Origin: Poecilobothrus nobilitatus
Taxonomy: Eukaryota > Arthropoda > Insecta > Diptera > Dolichopodidae
NCBI GenBank assembly: GCA_947095535.1
Contig: OX352774.1
Span: 267,751,843-267,815,842 of the forward strand
Direction: 5' to 3'
Length of the DNA stretch: 64,000 nucleotides
Below are positions 10,311 to 19,524 of the stretch, piece after piece (the first letter of the stretch is position 1; every line of letters begins with the position of its first letter). The position numbers and the translations under genes are program-made. Below the pieces are notes generated by a model. The model was not told where the DNA came from. It saw only the letters and a program-made list of their open reading frames with translations, and made no database searches.

Positions 10311-12300
10311 CAGCAGATAGCAATAGTCAAATACAAGTAGCAGGAGACGGTGTTGTAAAATTAAAACGTTATATGCTGACGTCATTTTGCAAAATGTTTT
10401 ATACGTTCCTGAATTAAGATGCAATTTCATATTAGTAAGTAAAGCTTACACTTAATAATCATATGGTAAATTTTTTTAAAATAAAGCAACAGTGACGCAC
10501 CAAAATAATAAGTAAATTTTTAAGGCTGTTAAGCGAAATAATTTTTTTGTAGTTGAATTATTAAATAGTGGTGAAGCATCATTTAATTTAGAAACAAAAG
10601 ATGACACAGTGAAAAAATAGCACGAAAGGTATGGTCATATAAATATTACTAGCTTAAAGGAATTGTGTATGAAGAATATGGTACCTGGGTTGAAGATAAA
10701 TATGAAAGCAAATTATCAACAAATTTGGAATGCGAAATTTTTGCGAAAGCAAAAATTAACGTTAAACCGTTTCCACATTGCTCGTCAACACATTATGAGA
10801 ACATTTTGGATTTAATTCACTCGGACGTTTGTGGTCCAATTACACCACTGTCAGTTAGTGGCTGTAAATATTTTTGTACTTTTATTCTAACAAAAGTAGA
10901 AAATTGTATGTTGCTTTTTTAAAAACAAAGGATGAAGTGTTTAATACGTTTAAACAATATAAAAACTACGTTGCACGTGAGACCTCTAAAAACATTAAAG
11001 CGATTAGGAACGATAATGGGAAAGAATATATAAACAAACAATCTGATGAATTTCTAAAAGAGAATGAAATAAGGAGGCAGGTATCAACTGATTACACACA
11101 GAACTATTGTAGAGATGGCAAGATGTTTTTTGATAAGTTCAAAATTACCGCAAAGACTATGGGCCGAAGCTGTAAATTGTGCCACCTACATCAGAAATCG
11201 ATCAACAACAAAAGTGTCGGGTGATAAAACACCATATGAGGTATGGTATGGTCGCAAACCCAATGTTAGTCATTTTAGAGTATTTGGTAGCAAGGCAATT
11301 GTACTAAATAAACGACCTGGTAAACAAAAATTCGATCCAAAAGGAAAAGAGTATATAATTGCTGGATACTTCAAGGAGGCTAAGGCATACAGATTATATG
11401 ATGAAACCACACAAAAAATTATTAAAAGCCGTGACATCATATTTTTTGAAAATTTACATGACATTAATTTTGGAACAATTTATGAACAATTTTTCGTTCC
11501 AAATTTTCAAGATTCAGTCCGTATTAAAGAAAATGTATTAGAAGACAATAAGAAGCATTTAAATGAGGAGGAGGAAAATAAAAAGTTGCATTTAAATGAG
11601 AATGTAAAATGAGAAGGTAGTCGTTGAGCCCAATGAAAATGAGAAGATAGATGGTCACCCTGAAAACGAAAAAGCAGAAGGTCAACACAATGAAAATATT
11701 AATCATCAACATGGTCAGCATAATGAAGAAATTGATCAACAAAATTATAAAAATATAAAACGAAAACCTAGTGAAAGCAGCACATCTTCAGAAAGTGAAA
11801 GTAGAACACCAAAAATTGGACCCGGAACACCTAAATTATTACGTAGTGGTAACCGTGGGCGACCGGTAAAACAATATAACGTAGTAGATGATGTAGAATG
11901 AAAATGGAATTTTGGAAGATGAAGTTTATATGTCACAGCCTGAAAATTTTGTTGATAAAAATAATGTAAATAAAGTATGTAAACTTAGGAAATCAATATA
12001 TGGGCTAAAACAAGTTGGCCGAGATTGGAATTCAAAACTTGATAAAGTGGTAACTGAAATGGGTTTGAAAAAATGTTACGGAGATAATTGCGCGTACGTG
12101 CGAAATAACGAAAAAGAATTTAATATTATTGCAGTTTATGTAGACCATCCTCTAATTGTCTGTTCAAAGGAAAAGGCATTGAACAATATCAAAAACGATA
12201 TAAGCAACAAATTTGATTGTGTTAATAAAGGAAAATTAGAATACTACTTGGGTATCAGTATTTCAAGAAAAGGTGATTGTGGTGACATCGAAGAAAAGGG
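10311..12300 (+). pseudogene. copia pol (integrase and partial reverse transcriptase)
   Basis: In order: a GAG-pre-integrase segment (WHERYGHINITSLKELC, about 10617); the integrase core with HSDVCGP near 10818, the RNDNGKEY segment near 11010, and Y-E-V-W-Y-G-R-K-P near 11235; the integrase C-terminus to about 11612; a low-complexity Glu/Asn/His spacer to about 11890; and the C-terminal part of reverse transcriptase from about 11905 (EDEVYMSQPENF, SIYGLKQVGRDWN, KLEYYLGISISRKG). The catalytic YVDD motif reads Y-V-D-H near 12142. There are frameshifts in the integrase near 10910 and 11130. The spacer joins directly to EDEVYM, so the first half of the reverse transcriptase is missing. RNase H is absent. 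Confidence 0.85.
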
Positions 12301-12903
12301 TGGTTTTTAATTTGATATTATAACGGGAACCCTGATTTTGTAACCAACTATAAAATCTCTCCTAATTATGTTTCTTCAGACATATTTCAATATTAAAACA
12401 TTAAAAAATATTTCAAAATAGTGGGGGCTCTGGCATCCAAATCTTCATTAAACAAATATTAAAACCCTGATTTTCTAACCAACTATAAAATCCCTCCATA
12501 TTGACTGTACTTTTGCACTGTAATTACTTTCTAATACTGTATTTCTCCATTTGTACTTTTTCGCGAGGTATTTTAAAATTTATCGCAAAAACGCGAGAAT
12601 TTCAAACACGGTATTGTGGAGTACGAGATGTTAATACACGAGATTACAATACGCTCTCTTTATAAAAACATAATAATATCTAAAAAAATATAGTTTTAAT
12701 TCAATTATCAACACGTATTCTTTTGAGAGTTTACATATCAAGTATTTAAGCACGTCACTAAAATTCATTAAACATAATAGGTAACGAAATCGCGACTTTT
12801 AAAATCTCGCATATACATTAATATAAATATTCTGGAAAAAGAAAATATCCTAATTATTAAACCAACTCTAAAAGCGCTCCTAGTTGTGAATCTCGCACAT
12901 ACA

Positions 12904-13023
12904 AGTTAATCACCATACAACACAGACCAATCAGACGCTAACTCAGCATATTTTTTAAATTAAATATTCACCTGAGAAAATTTTACTTTATTACTTCCAT
13001 AAAACAATAAATGCTCAATAAAT
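12904..13023 (+). repeat. gypsy 5' LTR (truncated)
   Basis: Matches the first 120 bases or so of the 3' LTR at 14633 (shared gctaactcagcatatttttta and cataaaacaataaatgctca). Similarity ends at the junction with integrase-coding sequence near 13023. Confidence 0.8.
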
Positions 13024-13036
13024 TCAACTACTACAG

Positions 13037-14040
13037 GATTTATACAGAGAACCTTTTCAGGGACACAAAATTCGAATCATCCAAAGAATCGTGCAGGATA
13101 TCGCTAATGTGGAAAACAGACACCAAATAATTGCTCACGAACACAAACCTGCACATAGGAACTGGAAAGAGAACAAGGAGCAAATAATGGAGAAATACTA
13201 CTTTCCACAAATGGCTAAATTTGTAAAGGAGAACACGTCCAATTGCGAGATATGTCACACCAACAATTATGACTGTCATCCTAATACCCACATTTATCCT
13301 ACATCGAGATTCCACATATTGATTTTATGGAAATAAAGAAAGAAAAATTTATAACATGTGTGGATAAGTTTCCCAAGTTTGTCAAATTCTTTAAAATCAA
13401 GAATAAGTCAGCCGTGCACTTAAGGCAGAAACTAACAAAAATCATACACTACTATACAACACTCCGTATGATAGTTATGGACAACGAGCCAAGTTTCACA
13501 AGTTACGAACATTAAGAACATTGGGAGTCGAAACATATTTCACACCATCGCAGAGAAGTTAGGTAAATGGCACGATTGAAAGGATCCACTCCACAGTAGA
13601 GAAAATCTCTAGATGTCTACAACGAGAACATAAAAATTTGATCTTAAAGGAAATAGTCAATATAGCAATTGATCGCTATAACAATAGAACTCACTCAGTT
13701 ACTGGGAAAAAACCTTCAGATGTTTTCTATGGTAGAACACAGCGGATTAATTATCAAAATCTACTAAGTTTCCAAGAAAAGTTTCAAGAAGATCTCATAG
13801 AAAAAATTCGGGAAAACGAAAAATATAAAATAAACAGGGTAGTGCATTTGTAGGTACAATACAAAAGGAAAATACCCAAATCATACCAACCTGGCAAAAC
13901 CATTTTTGTTGTTAATAAACAAATAAAAAGCAAGCCTCTCTACAAAAAAGAAACAATCGCTAGAGATAATAAAGTTACTATAACAACAGAAAGCGGAAGA
14001 AGAATCCACAAGGCACGCATAAAGAATTCATCCAACTAAC
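13037..14040 (+). pseudogene. gypsy-type integrase remnant
   Basis: The plus strand shows an HHCC zinc-binding region (H-K-P-A-H-R near 13144, then C-E-I-C-H near 13247), the integrase core (ITCVDKFPKFVKFF near 13351, MIVMDNEPSFTS near 13471), and a C-terminal part (YNNRTHSVTGKKPSDVFYG near 13680) running to about 14037. Frameshifts occur near 13330 and 13515, with stops near 13560 and 13851. The integrase would insert element DNA into chromosomes; here it is broken. Only description is given. Confidence 0.85.
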
Positions 14041-14612
14041 AAAAACCTTTTTCTTTTCAGCTTTCTCCTTAGGATATCAATCAAGGCCCTTCAGATATAT
14101 GAAAATACCAAATGGGAACCCAAAACAAATTCACAAAGTTGACCTTGACAGCTATAAGCTACTAGAAGTTAATCAAACAATATCAAGTAATTTCATTAAG
14201 TCACAACTTACATTTCAAATTCAGCAAATAAAAAATGAATCACCGAACTTACCGAACATCCTTTAAGAACTGGGATGAAAAACATCCGACTGGGATGAAA
14301 AACTAAGAAGTCATAATAACTTAATCCAAAATAACAACCAGCAATATACTCGTAAAATCAACGAAATCCTAACAAATACAACCAATCCAATCAAAGTGAA
14401 CTTTTTACGACTTCAATGGTTAGTACAACACTTGACGCTACATTTGCCTTAATCATCATTGCAGTGTTAATAGCAACCATCCTGAGAAAAACTTAAGAGC
14501 CATATCATCATGAAGGTTAAAATCTCTTCAATAACTGCAACAATCAAGGAAATAGACTCACCAAATCTTCAACTAATAAAGTTAAATTTCTGATTCACGA
14601 GGTCGTGGACTT
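14041..14612 (+). pseudogene. Remnant of gypsy env-like reading frame
   Basis: The position after integrase and before the polypurine tract is where errantiviruses carry env. A splice-acceptor-like cttttcag precedes a decayed frame. Near 14420-14495 a short hydrophobic stretch (TFALIIIAVLIATIL) followed by basic residues and a stop looks like a C-terminal membrane anchor. Most of the env length is deleted, and stops are frequent. Confidence 0.5.
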
Positions 14613-14614
14613 TT

Positions 14615-14632
14615 AAGGGAAGGGAAGGGAAG
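14615..14632 (+). promoter_or_regulatory. Polypurine tract
   Basis: aagggaagggaagggaag lies immediately before the 3' LTR start, the position and composition of a plus-strand primer for gypsy-type reverse transcription. Confidence 0.85.
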
Positions 14633-14881
14633 AGTTAAATCACCATATAACACATTCCTTCAACCAGATGCTAACTCAGCATATTTTTTATATGAAATAT
14701 TAACCTGAGAAAATTTTATTTTATTAATCCCATAAAACAATAAATGCTCAATAATAATAAGTTAGGTTAAAATTAGCAATTAAGTTAAGTTTGTACTTTA
14801 AACTAGTAATAACTTGAATAAAGTGGACATTTGTCTTAAAAAATATTTTTTTATAAGAAATTCTGTTATAACTTCTTAACT
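14633..14881 (+). repeat. gypsy 3' LTR
   Basis: 249 bp from agttaa to ttaact, with aataaag polyadenylation-type sequence near 14817. It is the complete LTR of the element. Confidence 0.8.
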
Positions 14882-15244
14882 TACATACATATAAATAAAT
14901 ATTCTATAAAACGCGTATAACCCTGCTTTTGAATCCAACTCCAAAATCCGTCCTAAATTACAATCTTGCATATAGATATGTATATATAAATACTTCGCAC
15001 GAAAGGGCAATAGTAATTTAGTATTTTTTTTGTTGAAAAACTTTTAATTTGTTGTTTTTTTTAGTTAAAAAGTATTTTTTTTTTGTTGTTAAAAAGATAT
15101 TTAATAAAATCTTGAAAAATATTTTATTTCAAGATTAAATTCAAATTTTTTTTTCAGGATTCTTTTTTCAAGATTTTTTTTCTAAGATTTTTTTTTCAAG
15201 TTTTTTTTAGTCAAGATTTTTCAGGAAAACGGCGTGCTTCCATT

Positions 15245-15665
15245 TTTTTTTTACAGAATTGAATCAACCAAAATTGTAATAATTATAAAAATAGCTTTTT
15301 TGTTTTTTGTAAATATATGGATTTTAATTTATTTAAATTATTAATTTTAAATTGGTTTTATTTAAATTTTAAATTGTTGTGTACTCAAATACTATTAAAT
15401 TTTCAGAAATAATTGCAATTATTAGTAATTCAGTATGTTTTGGTATTTCATTACTTTAAACTAATTAAGTATGAAAAATAATTACAAAAGTAATTAAAAT
15501 CCAAGTTTAATTACCTTTCAGGAATTATCAAGTAAATAACTACTTAATTCTTTTTACTGGTACTTTAATTTTCAAAGTACCAGTACCAAAAATGTTTACT
15601 GCTAATTAGTAAGTATTAACTACCGAGTAATTGTACTGGTAATAGTAGTGGTACTTGAATTTGTA
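15245..15665 (-). repeat. Inverted copy of 4336-4740
   Basis: Reverse complement of 4336-4740 (aattgttgtgtactcaaata, tggtatttcattactttaaa and actggtactttaattttcaa are diagnostic). It is followed directly by the P-like element at 15690, the mirror image of the arrangement at 2200-4905. Confidence 0.75.
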
Positions 15666-15689
15666 TATAATACGTAATTATATACATAG

Positions 15690-17210
15690 AGAATTCACGT
15701 AGAAGAAAAAATCGAAGTCAATTTCATTGATTTGAAATCACACCAAGATCGTATTTAGGGTTGTTCCGTAGAAAGATGACCGTATTTTTGGTATACCATC
15801 AAAGAACATAAGAAAAACAAAACAAAAAAATATTATTTTTTCATTCATTCTGTTCATAATTCATTTTCTTTGAACTGATTTTTGTTTTCTCTAAAAATTG
15901 ATTTTATTTTGTTAACATATCTATCTATGCATCACAAACAAATGTTCTTATAATTTTAAAATTTAATTTTATAGATCTCATAAAGAATAACTCAACAGAA
16001 CACATACATAATATTTGTAGGCCAACAAAATTATATTATAATATTGCTTAAGTGTTATGTAAATTGTAACGCATATCTATTTGTTTTTATTTTTTCTTTT
16101 TTTCTTTTTTGTTTAAAAGAATATTTTTTCTAAAAATTAAAAAATGTTTTTGAATGGAATATTGAAATTTACTAAAATATTCAGGTTTGTATTAAACAAT
16201 GTTTGTTTAATTGTTTTGTTTTAATTATTTGTTTTATTGTTTGTGGTTAAACAATGGTAAGTTTACAAAAAAAATATTAAATTAAGAAAACATAACTACA
16301 TACAAAACAAAAAAGTTATTGTAATGCACGATACTTATAACAACGCCTTTACACTTACAAGCCGGAACATTCAACGAGGGCTTTGAAAAAATGGCTATTT
16401 GTGTACAAAATAAATTAAGTTTTCCGATCCGGCTTGTAAGATATTTAGGCGTTGTTTATAAAATATTTAAAAAAATTTTTTGTAGTTGATATATGGATAG
16501 ACATATGTATGCACTATACAGATATTCCTTTCGTAACACTTTTACATTTTATTTTTAGAATATACAATTCAGATATTCCTCTCGTAACACTAATTACTAG
16601 AAATCGTAAAAATTATTTTAAAAAATTTGAGAATTTTGTTCGATATTAGGCAATTACTTGTGACGAAGCTTTAGCCAAAGTTTTTTTGTTGCTAGAAATA
16701 ACACCTGATAAACCATTTTTTAATGATAATAATTAAACATTTTTTGCTTACTCGATTTTCCCCATCTAATTAAATCTGTTAGAAATACATTAATGGCTTC
16801 CGATTTAAAAACCTCAGATGGTATTACAAGCTTTAAAGTTCGCATTAAATTATGGGAAGTTCAAATAAATTGAAAAACTAAGATGTTTACCAAATTAACT
16901 AGACAACAGATTAATCCGAATACTTTTGAAAAAATAAGAGTTCATTTAGCAACACAAATATTTAATTGAACAGTGAGTGCCGCTATTAGAACAATAATTG
17001 AAACGTCTGGTTTTAAAAGTGTTACTAAAGAAGTTGCAAACATTTTGTATTAGTGTTCGATAAACTTTTTGATTGTCTCAACAGTGGATCATTATATTCT
17101 GATAATAAATATCGATATGCTATTAAACTAGATAGCTTGTCGTTTGAATTTTTAAAATATTGTAAGAATTATTTAGAAAATATTTCTTTGATTAAAAAGA
17201 GAAAAGTATA
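15690..17210 (+). mobile_element. P-element/THAP9-like transposon remnant, locus 2
   Basis: The region 15690-16250 is repeated at 55112-55554 plus 56147-56240 (same order, catagagaattcacgtagaag at the start). The region 16330-16790 is repeated on the minus strand at locus 1 and in part at 56500-56717. From 16790 decayed frames encode a P-type transposase core (FEKIRVHLATQIFN then TVSAAIRTIIET) and, in another frame, FDKLFDCLNSGSLYSDNKYRYAI near 17055-17130, resembling the 'LFDCLNSR' block of P/THAP9 transposases. Several stops make it non-functional. It ends at a SINE insertion. Confidence 0.55.
16336..16462. repeat. Conserved hairpin inside the P-like element
   Basis: An arm ending in cttacaagccgg (16336-16368) is followed about 70 bases later by the complementary ccggcttgtaag...aggcgttgtttata (about 16430-16462). 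The same hairpin is present at 56537-56660. Locus 1 (3585-3645) keeps one arm only. Confidence 0.7.
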
Positions 17211-17370
17211 GAGCCCTCGGTGGCCTAGTGGATAAGAGCGTATAAAATACGCTATAAACACCGACGGAGTGTGGGTTCGAATCCCACACACGTCGTAAGA
17301 GTCACGCCTGAACAGAAAAGGCTCTGTAATTTTCTGTCCACATTTATGTGGTAGAGAAATGCATTAAAAA
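17211..17370 (+). mobile_element. tRNA-derived SINE (family 1)
   Basis: A polymerase III A box (tggcctagtgg, about 17220) and B box (ggttcgaatcc, about 17274) stand at tRNA spacing, but acceptor halves do not pair and a perfect agcgtat/atacgct hairpin replaces a normal anticodon arm. A non-tRNA body follows and ends in an A-tail (17365-17374). Near-identical 9-mers aaaagtata (17202-17210) and aaaagtaca (17371-17379) fit a target duplication. The A/B-box part resembles an arginine-type tRNA. Confidence 0.75.
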
Positions 17371-17479
17371 AAAAGTACATTTTTTAGAGGGAATAAAAAT
17401 AACTTTATATTTATATTAATATACAAATTTTTTCATATTTTATACTTTTACAATAATAATTCTTGTATCTATTGTTGGG

Positions 17480-17965
17480 GTATTATCCTGGTAGCATTTT
17501 CTAAGGAGATGATTTTAACTATTTGAACATTCGCACAATTTATTTCATTAGTGTAATCCCGACAATTTTTTCCTTTAAAAAGGTCGATGTTCTTACCAAC
17601 ATTAGATATTTGTAGAACTCCATTAGATGTTCAATATGTGCTATAAACGAGTTTTTATTATCATTTTCAGATCGGATAATGCGTATTTTCCGCAAGGTTT
17701 CCTTTAGTGCAATAACTATATTGTTACAGTCGAGGGGGTTTTCAATTATTTCAAAGTCCATGCTATCTTTATCACCGACTCTGTTGTGAAAGTAACTTGT
17801 TCATTGTCTTATATCTCCACTTCATTGAAAACCAGTTCAGCCACGCCCATATGGTGTTTTAGGAATATATCGATTTCGCCCATCTCCTTTCTAATGCTGC
17901 ATACATTCATATTAGTAATGGTTAAGACTATATTTTGGCTCATTAAGGTTGGTCTAAAGTAAACT
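17480..17965 (-). other. Unrecognised decayed coding sequence
   Basis: On the minus strand 17761-17540 is open (MDFEIIENPLDCNNIVIALK start) and an upstream frame reads TITNMNVCSIRKEMGEIDIFL near 17900, reminiscent of the start of a LINE endonuclease. The two are in different frames with stops between. It could be a retroelement gag or LINE remnant; the family is not certain. Confidence 0.25.
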
Positions 17966-17979
17966 TAGGTAAAATAGTA

Positions 17980-19500
17980 AACTACACATAATCTAGCTAC
18001 TGTACATGATTTTGCTTCATAGTATCATAGTAAGCAATCTGCCGTTGAATGTTCCCTTTCATTAGTTATTGCTTATAAATAATATATTAATAAATTATTT
18101 AATAAGAACTATATCGATTAATAGTAACATACAAGTAAACAAACATCTAAAATAAAACTTAATAAAAACTAAATAGCAAACAAACATAAATTTAATGAAA
18201 AACTAAACACTAAATAAAAACAATTCGGGACTTGTTTTTCGTACATCGGATAGTATAGTACCGACCAATTTTTACTGCATATTAAGTAAAACTTAATTTA
18301 AATTAAAATTTAATTTATCTTTAATAATTGTAAATTCTTAGTACGATTTTATAAAAAAAAAAATTTATTTTAAAACATTATTAAATATAAAAAACAATTT
18401 TGATAAATTAAATTTTTGAAACATTAAATTTTTGAAACAAAAAGTTAATATAACTAAATAAGAAAGTAACAAGAAAAAGAAAGAATCGAGTTTAAGTTCA
18501 TAAAAGTTTTAAACAATAACTTAACTAAAAAATACAAATAACTATCATAAAATTAACTTATCACATAATATACTATTAATTTTTTTAACTTTATCAACTT
18601 ATTTTTGTTCAATTTAATCAAGCAATATCACCAGTTATAATATATCAAAAAACACTTTTTAGTATACATATATAATTTATAAAACAATTCTTCAAATTCT
18701 TTAACTTTAATAACTTATTTTTGTCCAATTAATTCAATTAATCAATATCATCAGTTGTGATATAAGTATTATTAAACACTTTAAAAAGAGAAAAATTTTA
18801 AATTATTTGGAAGACTACATAACCTAAAAATAAATACCTGGATCTGGATCATAAATGCTAAGTTTTTCTATTATGCTGTTCTCATCTCATCATTGCAAAT
18901 ATCATCATTTTTATTTATTTTTATTTTATTTTTAACAAATACTTATTTTTATTTTTGTACATTTTTGATTTTTTTTTCTTTTTTGTTTTAATTTATACAT
19001 CTTTAATTTCTTTTATTTACTTGATTTTAAAAACAAAAAAAACAATGTACAATATGTTTCTTTGTACTATAGCCTTCCTTTTATTTTATAATAAAAATTT
19101 CATAATTCCTGCAAAATGGAATTAGAAATAGATAAAAATAAATCTATTTTTCAATTAATTGCGGTTGTTGTCTCGGATAATTATTAGTAGTAAATATGTG
19201 AAGAGCATTGCTTGCATTTGATAAGGTATTAAAAACTGTCAAATGCAATAGATATTTTTCTATATTCACTATTAATTTTTTACGATGTTATCGAATTACG
19301 TTTTCATTAGGTATAGTTCTTTCTTTTTAATTTCTTTTTTATTTTTTGAATTAGCTTTTATTTTATCTATTATTTGTATATTTTTGTTATATATTTGTTA
19401 TATATATTTATTATATATTTTTGCTATATTAATTTAAAACTTATTTAAATATTTGCATAATTTTTATTCTAATTTTTATTATTAAATTTTCGATTTCTGT
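17980..19500. other. AT-rich DNA with one diverged tandem duplication
   Basis: No coding sequence is seen. About 18577-18660 and 18697-18790 are diverged copies of one another (tttaactttat.aacttatttttgt.caatt... then aatcaatatca.cagtt.t.atat). The rest is poly-A/T-rich sequence. Confidence 0.6.
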
Positions 19501-19524
19501 ACGCAATTGTAGTTACTTCATGAT

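Larger units (their letters stand above)
9182..12325 (+). mobile_element. Defective copia (Ty1/copia) retrotransposon
   Basis: The element is flanked by the 5-bp direct repeat ggaac at 9177-9181 and 12326-12330. It keeps a whole 5' LTR, a copia-type primer binding site, gag, and integrase and reverse transcriptase fragments. The first half of the reverse transcriptase, RNase H and nearly all of the 3' LTR are deleted. Removing the element and one ggaac joins 'aaacaaattactggaac' to 'cctgattttgtaacc', which matches the neighbouring satellite unit near 12448-12480 ('aaacaaatattaaaaccctg'), so it inserted into a satellite unit. It is not autonomous. Confidence 0.88.
12904..14881 (+). mobile_element. 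Defective gypsy/errantivirus-type LTR element
   Basis: The element is flanked by the 4-bp direct repeat taca at 12900-12903 and 14882-14885. LTRs start agttaa and the 3' LTR ends ttaact, the inverted ends usual for gypsy-group elements. A polypurine tract precedes the 3' LTR. The 5' LTR (12904 to about 13023) is cut and joins directly to the integrase region, so gag, protease, reverse transcriptase and RNase H are gone. The flanks rejoin as one satellite unit (ctcgcacatacatataaataaat), so it inserted into the same satellite as the copia element. Confidence 0.85.
8398..15241. mobile_element. Foldback-family composite with nested insertions, copy 2
   Basis: The outer ends are made of similar units in inverted orientation: 8398-8530 has aaaaaatcctgaaaaac, aaaaaaatcttgaaaat and aaaattttgaatt, and 15100-15241 has the complementary tcaagattttttttc units. 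Flanking T-runs (tattttt on the left, atttttttt on the right) could be a target duplication but are low complexity. The insertion separates the two halves of a repeat that is continuous at 4336-4905, which supports its limits. Inside are a second set of ends (8737-8820, gggttgggtacgaaatctcc), satellite units (8915-9130, 12331-12510, 12795-12899, 14886-14975), a copia element and a gypsy element. Internal boundaries near 12540-12780 are uncertain. Confidence 0.6.

Noticed and set aside
17211..17300. tRNA gene with good A and B boxes
   Set aside because: Acceptor halves do not pair and the anticodon arm is replaced by another hairpin; an A-tail and near-exact flanking repeats indicate a SINE.
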